Shown here one piece after another: positions 42,797 through 54,688 of a stretch of 64,000 nt of DNA. The stretch lies in NCBI GenBank assembly GCA_010015745.1, contig ML978156.1, positions 541,635-605,634 of the forward strand, in the 5' to 3' direction. Positions within the stretch are counted from its first letter, which is position 1, and each line of letters begins with the position of its first letter. The stretch is from Setomelanomma holmii. Its lineage: Eukaryota; Ascomycota; Dothideomycetes; Pleosporales; Phaeosphaeriaceae. The notes beneath the pieces were generated by a model, which was not told the origin of the DNA, did not search any database, and was given only the letters and a program-made list of their open reading frames with translations. Both the position numbers and the translations under genes were made by a program.

Positions 42797-44876
42797 TCAA
42801 TACAGCTTGTTCGGCCGCCAAAATCCGGGTGCTACAACACTATTCTCCGAAGCCAAAGGTCGTATGTCTTCAGATGCCATATCGTCCATATCGTCCGTCT
42901 GCGCCTCCGGGCCGTACTCGTGCAAGATTTTGTCCTCCGGGTACACATTCCACGTCCCATCGTCCAAAACAAGATCGTCCTCTTCATCCAAATAAAGGTG
43001 CTCATCCGGTAGAGGTACCTCCATCGGTCCTGCATCATAGTATGTATTCTGCGGTGGAAGTTGTTGGCGACCAGCTTGGTGCTCGTAGACACTGGTCCCG
43101 GGAAAGTTCGGAACCCTGAGTGAATCTACCCCTGGGAATCGGACAGTCGTTGTACGATGGGCTTCAGGATGATGGTTGAGATTGTGTTCCTTACATAACA
43201 TTTTGGCTTGCGAAGTTCTTCTTCCAGAATATCTGTGATCTGGCGCCGGTGCCTGGCGTCTTTCTTGGAAGGTGCGGTTACATTGCTGTATGACTTGCCC
43301 TAGATCGGAGGACAGCTCTGGCTCAATTGTGCAACAGCCGTTGCTTTCAACAGCATGCGTGCGCGTCGGCCCATTGATCATGTCTGGTGATTCATTACCT
43401 CTAGGTCCATCCCCGCCTAGCAGGATTGTGGGACGATCATGATCATGTTCAGCAGCAGTATGTTCAGACACAAATGGTGGCATCGAGGATGCAGAGGCAA
43501 CGGACTTGGTCGATCTGAACTTCGCCGCTCGGTCAACAAGATTCACCTTACGTGGAGATGAAGACTGCTGCGGATACGAATGCGATCTAGATGCTCTGTT
43601 GCAGGACGTGCCGATGGAAGATATCCTGAACCGCTCTGTGCTTCCATTCGTTCGCTGCTTGCTTCTTGATGGTGGTGCAGGTCTCGTAAAGATCTCATCA
43701 TCTGCGGTAGCTGTGGCTTTATCCACTAGGGCACTCGGTAACCCATGCTGGGTACGAGGAACCATAGACACAGGATTGGCTCGCGGAGGTACCAAACCAG
43801 AATCTCGGACTGAATCGGACCACGACACATAGCCGGTGCTCTCGTGACGAGGACCTCTACCACCAAAGCCCAGATATGAAGCTTTGCCTGGATTTTCGAT
43901 AGTGGGAAGTACGCCACTTGACTTTGTTGACTGGGCCCGCTCACGTTCTCGTAGTGTGGCTTTTGCAGAAGCTGGTCTCTGCACATGTTTCCTAGTGATG
44001 TTGTTGTCTTTTTCTGCCAGAGCCGGTCGCACAGAGGTGAAAAAGGCAGAAATCTCGCCTTCTTTTGTTTGTGCACGGTCCTTCTTGCGCTTCTTCTTTG
44101 GGGGTTCGTCTGGGACACCTGTGTCGGGTTGATCCTTTTCCTTCTGCAAGAATTTCATCTCGGAGAATACTAGATCAGGCACTATAGAGAGCATAAGTGT
44201 GTATTCCCAGTTATTGCCGCAGGGTGGTGCCACGCTCACATCCACGTCCCCTAAGTGCCGTCGATGTTTTGCCCTTGTTAAAGATACCCAATTGCTCTCG
44301 AGGCTTCAGCTGCAGCGAATCATTAGCGGTGATACACCATACTGCAGGCAGGACATCTCTCACGGTCAATCGGTCCTTAGAGACATTCTTGGCGTTGAAG
44401 ACGTGGGACATGCCACTATCTTGCTTGTCGCCCTTCTTGCGTTTGGTTTTGCGCCTCGACTTCTTCGATTCGCCCTTTCTACTCCGGTGAATATGCTTTC
44501 TCCGCTCTCCGACATGCTTCGAAGATGGCTCGTAACGATCGGGGCGCGTCTTATGGCGTGGTTTTCGTGCATATCGTTGGCTCGATGATTCGCTCTCGAT
44601 CGACTCGCCGTGACTGGGATGCGACGTTTCGCTGCATGCACTCGCATCGGATGGCTCCTCGGTAGGTGGGTTTGGCCGCGCTGGTGGCGCTCTATGTGAC
44701 TGAGGTTGGGGGTCGAGAAGTGAGCTGTCGGACTTACTTCGCTTTGGAGCGCTCTGTTTGTTGAAAACAGGCTTTGGTCTCTCCCACCGGTGGAAGAACT
44801 CCCGATCTAGTGCTTGAGGAGCGTCCCGGGGAGCCTCTGCTTCCGCGGCCTCATCTAACCATCTGCGAATGTCCAT
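42797..44876 (-). CDS. large disordered protein of unknown function
   Basis: Starts at ATG 44876 (MDIRRWLDEAAEAEA). Two overlapping frames must be joined: a 37-nt GTATCT...TTAG segment (44287-44251), if removed, fuses ...LKPREQLG to GDVDVSVAPPCGNNWEY in frame and gives 680 residues. The alternative is a 1-nt frameshift. Features: SR/KR-rich basic region (SRKGESKKSRRKTKRKKGDK), a more ordered block (VRDVLPAVWCITANDSLQLK and NNWEYTLMLSIVPDLVFSEM), a second basic patch (PPKKKRKKDR) and an acidic C-terminus (DEHLYLDEEDDLVLDDG). Basic patches suggest a nuclear protein. Family not recognised. Confidence 0.6.
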
Positions 44877-46905
44877 TACCAGCTCAGAACAGTGCAGTGA
44901 GGTTGGGAGTTGGGGTTCTGAAGCGGGCGGTTCACGAGCGAGCCGTGCCGTAGCTGACGCACGCTGCCTGACCACTTGACCAGTATCCTGAAGCTCGACA
45001 GATCACTAATTGTTGCACAGCATTGCGCTGGCTGTGTCGGGCAGCGAGGCTGATCGGAAGCCTGCTGAGAGTCGTCTATGTGTAACGTGGAGAAGGGTCG
45101 CCGATGAAGCAAGAGAGGCACCGGCTGGCAGCTGGACAAATGTTGTGGAGACCTGATTCGCGACTTCGCTGCAAGGAAGCTGCTCTCCCGCCCAAGGAAG
45201 CTGCTCGCCGCCGTTTACTGGAGGGAAGGCACGATATGGCCACGACGTGTGGCACCACTCGCAGTTTGTAGACCAGCAGTGATGATTTAGGACGTCCATA
45301 CTGCAGCGAATGGCTCTATTTTTCACTATCCCATATGCCTGCCGAAGAGCGGTGACTTCTCTACATGAACACGCATAGAGGCTTGTACTCGTGCACTTTG
45401 ATTGGCTGAATTGCTCTTGCTTGACGGCACAACGCTGTGTGCTACGACGAAGCAGATCTGCTTCACTCCAGCCGGCTTCTTGATTGAGATGACTGCAGCG
45501 GATAGCTTTGAGTTTGATAGTGAGGCGGAGATTCTTGGGTTCTCAGTCATGCGTGGAACATGAGCTTCCCGGAAGAACAGCCCGCCTACATGCCACTAAA
45601 TGCATGTTAAATGCCATCTATAACAGCCACTGGGAGGCGCAAGACCGCGGATGGGTTTCTTGGGCCTGGTCGAGAAGGAGTGGACTACCATGGTGGTTAG
45701 CTTGAGTAACAAAGATTGCAATTTCTGCGTAACTGGAGGCCGATATGCGCAAGCCACCACGAGTCGTCAGGGTTACGCAAAGCAGACATTCACTCTTCGC
45801 GTAGTTTGGCACGACGTGACGCCGCCACGAGCGCGAGCCATGCCTACTGTGCGCACAGCCCACAGCAGCTATTGTCCGGCCCCAGTCGAGCGCCCGTCCC
45901 AAAATTCCCCACATCTTTCTCGACGGCGACCTTGATAAGCTTCCTTGAACTACTGTTCGCCGTCCAATGCCCGTCCGCCATTGCACGTCAAGAGCCCTTG
46001 TGGTGTTCGCACACCCGACGTTCGTGCCCCTCCAAGCACGCAACCCGTCCTCCGCAGGATTTTCAATGCACCTATTTGACATTGCCCAAAAATGCGGACG
46101 CGCATATGCCAGCACTCTGATAAAGTCGACGTGTCGAGCCACCTATCAAAAAATTCGACTGCTCGTTTTCCGCAGGCCCTGGGCAGTGGCACTCGAGGCT
46201 TCCCTGCGATTGGACTTGTTTAGCCCAGCCTTAAGGCGAACAGGCTGCATAGACCCAGCATGAATGAACACACACGGGACAGACTAACTGCGTGCCAATC
46301 TGGGTGAGAGAACCACTACGCTCGCTGCCATCATCTGGCGCCGTGTCCAAGGACGGCATCCATGACAGCGCCTTTTGTGCTGCCCAGACCATGGGTGATC
46401 TCCGCTCTGCATATAGACTGGCTGGTTGGACGTCCCGACCGAGCCACTGCTTTCGCTTCCCACGTCCTCCCTGATAAAACTCAGCTGCTGCCCATCATCT
46501 CTCGCGTTTGCGCAAACACAGCTAGCGCTCTTTCATCATCCTTGGAGGGGTCAACTACTCGTGTCGTGCTTTCTGCCCCGCCAACCCAACCGTCCTTCAC
46601 TTCCTGCCGTTTCCATCACATTGCAGCAGATAACCTCCTTCTCTAACTTTTAAGAGAATCGTCTGCGCCATACACACCGATACACCCTGGTGCGCTCAAT
46701 ACTAAATGTTCGTTCCGCACGTTGCTACCTGTTACTTGCATATGGAGCCGCGACGGCTCCCTCGCGCGTCTCTCCACTCCATCTTCCCTTAAAATCTCTT
46801 CGATCCCATTCTTTAGCATGTCTTGAGCCTCTTTGTACCGCGCGCATCATTTTGAGCTTCAAGTGCGAGTATTGAGACCGTTCAGTGTACGATTCAGCCT
46901 TCGAC
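44877..46905. other. intergenic, ~2.0 kb
   Basis: Divergent promoter space between the disordered-protein gene and the RRM gene. Many 60-170 codon frames, all overlapping on opposite strands, none convincing. A short direct repeat (AAGGAAGCTGCTC, 45174 and 45195 areas) was noted. The final ~350 bp are pyrimidine-rich, consistent with a strong promoter and long leader. Confidence 0.45.
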
Positions 46906-47753
46906 ATGTCGAAACTATTCATTGGGTAAGTTCCAGGTCCTTCTCTCATTGCGCGCAACTGACAGTTCGCAGAGGTCTTGCCTGGCATACCGATGACGGT
47001 ACTCTCCGTCAGAAGTTCGAGGAATTCGGCCAGGTCGAAGAAGCCGTCAGCGATGTCCCTTGCTGCGGAACCCACCGCAAGAACCCAAGAAGTACTCACA
47101 TTTCTCCAGGTCGTCGTCAAGGACCGCGACACCGGTCGCAGCAGGGGCTTCGGCTTCGTGCGTTTCGCGAACGATGCAGACGCAGATGCCGCCATGTCTG
47201 CGCTGAACAACGAGGAGTACGTCCATCTACCTGCTCTTTTTACCTGGGCGCATCCTTTGCGCTTTAACTCGGCATTCGCAAGAATTGCGCCTGAAGCGCA
47301 GGCTGCCTGGTCAGCGATTCTGCTGTGCTAACGATTTTAGATTTGACGGCCGTCGAATTCGCGTCGACAAGGCTTCCGACCGTGCCAGCGGTGGCGGCGG
47401 CGGCGGCGGAGGTCGCGGCGGATACGGTGGAGGTGGCGGTGGATACCGCGGAGGTTACGGCGGCGGACAAGGAGGTAATTTTTGAAGTTGAGAGGACTTT
47501 TGACGCGTATGCTAACTTGGTTGTTCAGGTGGATATGGCGGTGGAGATCGTGGTATGCATCAACCGCAAGAGTCAAGAGTCTAGAAGTAGTCGACTAACA
47601 CATCGTGAAGGTTACGGCCAGCAGGGCGGCGGCGGCTGGGGCCCCTCAGGCGGACAGCAACAGGGCGGCTACGCACCCCGTGGTGGCTACGGAGGCCAAC
47701 AAGGAGGCTATGGCGGGCAACAGGACGGCCAGGGCGGTGGTCAGCAGTGGTAG
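46906..47753 (+). CDS. glycine-rich RNA-binding protein (RRM)
   Basis: Six exons (46906-46925, 46973-47045, 47110-47216, 47341-47474, 47529-47552, 47611-47753) give 166 residues; all junctions are GT-AG and in phase. One RRM: RNP2 KLFIGGLAW at residues 3-11 and RNP1 RGFGFVRF at ~47-54, preceded by VVKDRDTGRS. A Gly/Tyr/Arg tail (RGGYGGGGGGYRGGYGG) ends Gly/Gln-rich. Exon 5 is only 24 nt and encodes part of the Gly tail. Plant and fungal GRPs of this class bind RNA, shuttle to the nucleus and rise under cold or osmotic stress. The intron-dense structure in so short a gene suggests regulation through splicing (inference). Confidence 0.9.
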
Positions 47754-48830
47754 ACAACCCCCAGATGGTGCCTCCACGCTACTAGCGATCTCTTCCTAAT
47801 ACCCAAAACAGAACATGGCTGCCGGCAGCGAACAGTGGGCGGCGACATGGGATATGAGCGACCATTCAGGTTGGTCCTCTTCGAAATTTGTTACAGGAGA
47901 CTCAATCGGATGGGCGCTGAAAGCTCATGGACCATTCGGAGCCTCAGTATTTCCTTAGTAGTTGGGGTGGTTGTATGGTACTGACGAGATGATTGATACC
48001 CATTGATCAGGCTGTGCTGCTCCTCTGTACTTAGTATGCGTCAAGGACATGGTTCTTTACGGCTGACAGTCATTACCACTATCTCCTTGGTCATGTTTGT
48101 CTTCACGCAAAAGAAAAAGTTGTCCTTTCTTCACAAGCGAACTCTCACTCACTCACCATCATTGCCACGATTGCTTAACATGCGACGACTCACGAGAGAT
48201 TGGGAAGAAGGCTACGGCCGTGTTGACCACCAATTGAGATCAGCAACAACAGTCGAGTGGTTGCTACGACCGAGGCGAAGCTCGACGTCGACACCAAGCC
48301 CATCGTGGACCTCACGAAAATTTCACGATAGGCTCCACTTTTCACGTCCTGGCCACATAGGACAACCTGATGTTAAGTCGTCGATACCCACAGCGCAGAA
48401 GCTCGCAAGACAGAGACATAATATCAAATCCCTCAGTCGCATACGATATGCACACGGAAATTATGGCTGCGGACAACGCATTGCATTGTGACGGCGTCGC
48501 ATATCGCGTACATAGCCGCCGTGAGCTTGCTGCTCCAGCTGCAGCACAGATGCAAGCGATCGCCGCAGTACAGAACTACCTAGGCCAAAGTCATGCGCAC
48601 TTTGCGCTCCGCACCTGCATTCTTCACACACACGCTGCCAAATCGAATGCTTGCTGCCTGCTTGGCACAATGTCCATCCTCACGGCGGGCCTGAATCTCA
48701 AGGAGTGCGGGCTCGTAGGATAATCTCACGACCCCGCTTCCACAACACCCATCAACACACCTCAATTCCAAGCATACTGCACGTTCAACCTAATAAACTA
48801 GGCTGTCCTAGCTGGATCCGCGTTTACATC
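47754..48830. other. intergenic, ~1.1 kb
   Basis: 3' UTR of the RRM gene, then the promoter of the peptidase gene. Plus-strand frames at 48003-48491 and 48370-48723 lack domain features and overlap each other; not accepted. Confidence 0.45.
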
Positions 48831-51253
48831 ATGAAGAGCTGGAACGGGCCGGAGGCAGATGCGTCTACTTCCTTGATTGCAGCGCCCTCGCCCCGTAGTC
48901 CTGCAGGTGATGGCATCCGCATCCGGGCGCTGGTAGCGACGGTCGCGACTTGCGCAGCTATCTTTGGGATCGATGCGCTGTTCCCGGGCATCAAGTATGC
49001 GTTGGAACCGGGGAGGAGTAATGATTGGATAGGCTTGGAAGATCCTGAGTATGTTGAGAAGCCGTTTGAGTGGTCACAGGTATGTGAGGAGTGTTTCCTC
49101 AAATGTGTTAAAGGATGCGTGTGCGAATGCGGTTAGGCGTTGTTTGGGCACCCTTCACCCACGTGTGTCAGTGGTACCGAGGATGAGTTCTAAATTGTGA
49201 TTTCTTTTGGGAAAACCCAAGAAAAGTCTCATCATTAATCGAGGTCTTTCTTTCTTTCTGGTGCGATATTAGTGTTTGACCAACTGCATCCACAACGAAT
49301 CTCTCATGGTCTAGAGCAACATTACAAACCCGAGGTCCTGCCATTGTCACGGCTGGGTATGCTCTTTATGACTGACGTACACATCAGGTGCAACCTTCAG
49401 AGGCGCTGCGATTCCAAAAATGCTTCGATGAATTCGAGTGTGCGAAATTGAAATTGCCACTGGACTATTTCAATGGAACACATCCCGATGACACCATCAG
49501 CGTTGCTGTCACGAAGCTTCCAGCAAGGGTTTCTGTTAACGACCCACGTTATGGAGGTCCAATCCTGATCAATCCGGGCGGGCCGGGTGGACCAGGAGCT
49601 TTCTTCGCGGTCTTGGTCGGTCACTCCTTGCAAAACATTGTTGACTTCAATATCGACCCAACTGTTTCGTCCCCGGATGCCAGATACTACGATATCATCG
49701 GCTTCGACCCTCGTGGTATCGGCGAGACAACACCTCGTGCCTATTGCGTAGCTGATTCAGCAGCAAGCTGGTCATGGTCCTTGCGAGAATACACAGAGGG
49801 CATACTAGGTAGCTCAGATGCTGCTCTGGGCAGGCTATGGTCAATGTCGCATGCTTGGGGCGCTTCTTGTAAGCAGGCAATGGACACCGAAAAAGGCGCC
49901 GATATCAAGCGGTACATGACTACAGCCTTAGTTGCTCGCGATATGCTCGAAATCGTTGAAAGACACGCCACATATGTTGCGGACAGACTTGCTCACCTCA
50001 ATGCCCAGCCTCATGGATGTCGCAAGGATCTTCCAACCGTAATCAAGCCCAGCGAAGCCAACTTGGACTACTGGGGATTTTCGTACGGCACATACCTAGG
50101 ATCGACTTTCGCATCCATGTTCCCTGATCGTGTCGGAAGAGTCATCCTCGATGCCGTCGTCAGCTCCTACGACTACAACCAGGCTCTCGGAAACGGCTCA
50201 CTTACAGACAACCAAAAGGCCATGTACTCTTTCTATACATACTGTGTGCAATCCGGCCGCGAGGAGTGCCCCTTAACTACTGCAAACTCGACAATCGACG
50301 ACGTCGAAGAGCGTGTCCAAAGCGTTATCGAATCACTCTACCACAATCCCTTGCCCATCCTCACCCCTACAGGTCCAGAAATCCTGACCTACTCCGATCT
50401 CAAAGCTCTCATCTTTAGCGCTGTCTACCAGCCCCGATCCAGTTTCCAACTTATAGCCAACATTCTCGCTGCAATTGAAGCGGGCCACGGCTCCGTCCTT
50501 GACGATCTTGCCCGGGCGTACCGCTACCTACATGTATACTCTTGTCCTGTAAACGGCTCAGCACCCACTACCGCCTTCCTCGACACCACACCTCTATTCG
50601 CCGTCTTGTGCTCCGACGGCACCGACCAAACCCACATCAACATTGACGAATTCGTCGAGTACTGGAACCTGCTCGAGGACCTAACTCCCACCGCAGGCGC
50701 AATATGGGCAGCATTACGCATGCGCTGCGCAGCCTGGACAATCAAACCACAATACAAATTCTCAGGCCCGTTTGGCGGCAACACGTCGCATCCGATCTTG
50801 TTCATTTCGAATACGGCGGATCCAGTGACGCCATTGAGAAGTGGACGGCTCATGCATAGCTTTTTCCCGAATAGTGGACTGCTGACGGTGGATATTGCGG
50901 GACATTGTTCTATTTCTGGACCGACCTTGTGTACGCTCACTAAGATCAAGCGGTACTTCCAGACCGGAGCGTTGCCGAAGGAGAATACGCTGTGTGTGCC
51001 AGAGCCCAGTGCGTATAGTCTTAATTCAACGGATCCGGAAAGTCCATTTTATGATCCCAGCCTTGACGACGCAAATGTGGAAGCCGGTGCGGAGTTCGAA
51101 GAGCTGAGTGTGGAGATGCAGGAACTGCATATGGCTGGGTATGACATGATGAGGATTATTGCGGAGAACGATTTGTTTGGTGTTGGCCGGATAAGTGGAA
51201 GTGGCGAGAGGTGGAAGAACGTGATGCAAGTGGCGATGGAATATGGCCCGTAG
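48831..51253 (+). CDS. TAP-like serine peptidase (alpha/beta hydrolase, S33 type)
   Basis: Two exons, 48831-49079 and 49388-51253, give 704 residues. The intron is long for this locus (308 nt), GTATGT...CATCAG, phase 0. Residues ~30-52 are a membrane/signal-anchor segment (IRALVATVATCAAIFGIDALF). The catalytic domain starts CFDEFECAKLKLPLDYFNG; oxyanion region INPGGPGGPGA; nucleophile Ser in YWGFSYGTYLGS; Asp in FISNTADPVTPL; His in VDIAGHCSIS, the last two within the TAP-like C-terminal domain. Family role: release of N-terminal tri- or aminoacyl residues from peptides, extracellular or in the secretory route. It lies ~3.4 kb from the RiPP-like locus; involvement there is speculative. Confidence 0.87.
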
Positions 51254-51626
51254 ATATACGGCTGAATTGAGGTAAGTCCAGGTCGTCATTTCACCTTCGC
51301 TTGCGAATGTTCTCATACGCTGCATGACCTTATGTGTTATTATCGATCTTTTCTTCACACTCATATATTCCAGAAACATCACCTACATCACATGGTTTTC
51401 TCCTGCGGCTCAAAAGAAACAGCAAGTGGAGCTTTGATCCAACAAAACAATGATATATTCACTTTGAACCCGGGTCGATATCAATGCCGTGCTCGCGACG
51501 CAAGAAGTCACTCACCTTCATTCGGTCTATCTCTTTACTGCTAGGGCCACAGCTCAATAAGACTTCAACCCTTTCGCCATCTCAGCTTCACGATCCAACT
51601 CTCACTGACCCCTCTCCTTCGTCCTT
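51254..51626. other. intergenic, 373 bp
   Basis: 3' flank of the peptidase gene; nothing else recognised. Confidence 0.45.
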
Positions 51627-51839
51627 TTACTCAAGAACCCGTGCAACAAGCGGGACAACTAGCAACAGGAGGATGAGCGAAAGAACGTCATATATCAGCT
51701 GTGAGTGCGGTCCGTAATAGTGTGTGATCATTCGCTGCAGAATGGAGATTGTGGCCATGGTGCCCAGCAGAGTACAGACGGACAGGGCCGTAAAGTTCGT
51801 GGCTCTGGCTTCTTCGGGAAGAGTTTGGTGGGTTTGCAT
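51627..51839 (-). CDS. possible small single-pass or two-pass membrane protein
   Basis: 70 codons from a genuine ATG at 51839 (MQTHQTLPEEARATNFTALS) to TAA/TAG at 51627. One hydrophobic segment of moderate strength (ALSVCTLLGTMATISIL) and a strong one at the end (LIYDVLSLILLLLVVPLVARV). The two-segment pattern and clean start make it more plausible than most short frames here. No family recognised. Confidence 0.42.
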   Translation of the reverse strand: MQTHQTLPEEARATNFTALSVCTLLGTMATISILQRMITHYYGPHSQLIYDVLSLILLLLVVPLVARVLE

Positions 51840-52537
51840 ACTTTCGGTCGGTGTTGTAGTGTGGTATGGTGTGGCGTCGTTTCGTGTGGTTTTGAAAACG
51901 GTATGCTGTGAGGGTATGAACGTGTTAGTGAGGTTTGGAGTGCTGATATATGGCAGGGGGACGGCGATTTTGCTGTTAGAGCTTTTATGTGAGACGAGAG
52001 GCTTGTGCGATTTTCATAAGTCCTCAACGTAACGACGATTGAGCAAACTATCTGGACATTCAGGCAATGTCTGAGACGAGTCTGCGATTTTGTTGTAAAC
52101 CTTCGGCTCGATCGTTTGATTGGCACTTTTACACAGCCGGCCCCACTTATCTCCAACCAGAATAAGAAGCGGTAAATACTGAATTAGGGGCAAAGGCTGA
52201 AGTTGAGGTTTTCAGCTTGGCGTCTCAGTTTAGTCACGATTGCTTGGTGTTGCAAACATCTCAAGGGTAGAGTTGGTCCGTTTGTTCAATTCGCAGTAAC
52301 TTGGGATATTTGATGCATCAAATTGCACGTATCTAACGTCTTACCAGTGATGTGGACGCTCGTCATGAGTGGGACACCGGTGCAGCCTCCCAAATTTGCT
52401 CTGAGCCAAGCCCCTTTTTTCCGGGGGGACTTGACTGATGCCTGAAGCGACTTGCAAAAGCCTTCATACCACCTGAACTCTCCCTTCACTTCCACTCATT
52501 GATCTATTCCTCTTGCTATCGAACCTTCAGATCTTCT
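51840..52537. other. intergenic, ~700 bp
   Basis: No supported gene. Confidence 0.45.
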
Positions 52538-53015
52538 TTACGCGATCTCAATGAATTTACGGAGCCTCCATAGGCGGCGCAATCCAACCGGCAAGTTGAT
52601 CATTGTCGAATGAGTTTTCCTGTCGAATACCATCCACATGACTTCTTTCACCAATGATATGTAGACCCCAGTCCTTCGAAGCATAGCGTCTTCATTGGCA
52701 GGCGGGATGTCCAAGATGACGTCTTCAAGGTCTGGCAGGTACTGGGCGACTGGAAGGAAAGAAAGGTTTCCTCTGGAGCGCCAATCTACCATCAACCTCC
52801 AGCTGACTCAAATGTACCGAAATAGACTTTGCTGGTAAAAATTGGTTTTCGTATTTCCGCAGGCAAACGAAGGAGCGGAGATTCGTGCTGATTCTTCTTC
52901 GCGCTGTATTACATGTCAGAGTACTGGTGTTTTGCATAGAGTGGGTAGCTTACATGGCTAGTGATCTGTCGTAGAGGGGGGCGACACGCTGCCGCTTGAT
53001 GGGCCTTTCCGACAT
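52538..53015 (-). pseudogene. decayed DUF7730/F-box-like copy (internal deletion, frameshifts)
   Basis: ATG at 53015 opens MSERPIKRQR. A 55-60 bp GTAAGC...TACAG intron (52954-52904) leads into KKNQHESPLLRLPAEIRKP, the family's N-terminal block. The reading frame is lost before the intron in a five-C run around 52976-52982, giving an early TAG. After the block the central ~100 residues of the family are missing. The C-terminal part resumes in another frame (YLPDLEDVILDIPPANEDA). Intron position matches the intact genes at 8739 and 9905. Confidence 0.65.
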
Positions 53016-53178
53016 GGTTGCGCCTCGATTGAGTGGAAATTGTTGGTGTGAAGGGCGACTTGAGTACGAAGCGAGTGTCAGTGGTCGTAGTCTGAGGCGT
53101 GTTGCAGACTCGTGTTTGTATTACGAGGTGGAACCAACAGCGTGTGGATAAGTGTGAAGTGAACGTGAAGGAGACGAT

Positions 53179-53942
53179 TCAGGATCGTCCGAAAAGTTCC
53201 GAAATCAATTCGTCAAGGTCAACCTTCGTATGTCGACCGTCAAGCTTGAAGTTGAAAGTCATCCTTTCTCCATAACGCACCAGCTCTCTGGCCTCAATAT
53301 TAGGCTTGCCCGAGGCGACGACCCGCTCCTCACCCCTGTATTCGATAGCGCGAAACATGATTTCGAGCGTAGGCACCTGGATTCAAGACCAAAGCCACTC
53401 ATAAGATAGCAGCTGACGCATATCGCTGAGACTGTAGAGGTCTGCCGGGACCACCATGGTCCGTAAGTTCCGAAAATCGCGAAGTGGGCAAGGACATCGT
53501 CTTGTGCATATTTTCCTCAAGTGCTCAAGCACTGACATAGAGATGGAAATAGTGCTCACGACCAACTTTTGCGAAGGTGTCATCTTCGCAATAGTGGAAG
53601 TCATATCGGCGAGAGGCATGCAGACGAAGCCCCCGCGCAGTGGCAGTAGTCTGATCTGAAAGTATGACTGAGCGGTTTCCGCATAGACTTGATGACACAC
53701 GTGTAGTAGGTCCAGCCGATCCAGTCCCAATTGTGGTAGACCTGATCGACATAGAAGTCCAGGGCAAAGTCGTAAATACGATTGCGAATTTCGGGCGACA
53801 TGCGAAGCAGCAGAGAGTGAGTCTGGTTCCGGCGCATACTATGAATGTCAGCGCTGATCAAGATGTCGGAGCCCTATCTTACATGGTCAGGCTCTCAGTG
53901 CTGGGAGCCAAAATAGGCGGGCCGCTGGCTGGTTTTATGCTG
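53179..53942 (-). pseudogene. decayed DUF7730/F-box-like copy (frameshift and stop)
   Basis: A first exon ending ...PSTESLT and AT, then a ~46-bp GTAAGA...ATAG intron (~53884-53837), lead into RRNQTHSLLLRMSPEIRNRI and YDFALDFYVDQVYHNWD. The frame then slips around 53700-53745 and continues as DLLHVCHQVYAETAQSYFQ, DFRNLRTMVVPADLYS. An in-frame TGA at 53385-53383 interrupts before the C-terminal part (IQVPTLEIMFRAIEYRGEE ... ELISELFGRS). Most of the family sequence is still readable, so decay is recent. Lies head to tail with the copy at 52538. The exact 5' start was not found. Confidence 0.68.
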
Positions 53943-54688
53943 AGGTAGAAAGATAGAGATGTCAGAGAAGTTTTGACTCGGCTCGAAAAGAGAAGGATCA
54001 AGTTCGCGCATGAAAAGATCGTGTAGTTGAGCATAACGACAATCAGAGCTTGTGAATAGCGCCGCAGTGGTAAGTTAGGTAACGTCAGCGCCACTCACCC
54101 AGAAGCGCGGTTTTGGGTTATTACAAACAAACGAGCAGACCGTAATCACTCACAGTGATTGATCAAGACGGTAAACCTTTACGGCATACTGCCTCAAATC
54201 CAGGAAGCGAGGTGCTATATTCGGCATGTGCTTTCAGAAGGAGCTTTTGCACAACTTAACGTGAACGATCCCGGAGTATTGAATGTCATAGACATTCTCG
54301 TCTGCGGGTGTTTAAATGGTCGGTCGTACACGACATGATCACGGACAATGTCCGTTCTTCCGACCAAAGAGATAGTGACCTCGGGAGGTAAGAGAAGCAG
54401 CTGCTGAGTTAATCAAGGGTAATTATATGTGAAACAAGGATAATATAGCACGCGACAAGAGGGAACGACCTTGAAGATGGTTTCGAGAGCACACTGAAGG
54501 TGTTGATGATGCGTGAGAATCGTGCGTTCTTGATTTGATACGTAAAAAGTGGTGCTACCTCGCATCCTGATTGGCTGATCAGATGAGCACAAGTCACCAT
54601 CGCCAGCAACGACCTGCACCTCGACTTCTCCTTCAAATGTCTTTCTTGCCCATCTACACATTTACTGCCACCACATCTCGTTCCACGT
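53943..54688. other. intergenic, ~750 bp
   Basis: 3' flank of the RiPP-type precursor and 5' flank of the decayed DUF7730 copy. Nothing recognised. Confidence 0.45.

Noticed and set aside
45618..46142. 174-codon minus-strand frame
   Set aside because: Overlaps several plus-strand frames of equal quality and has no domain, signal or splice support.
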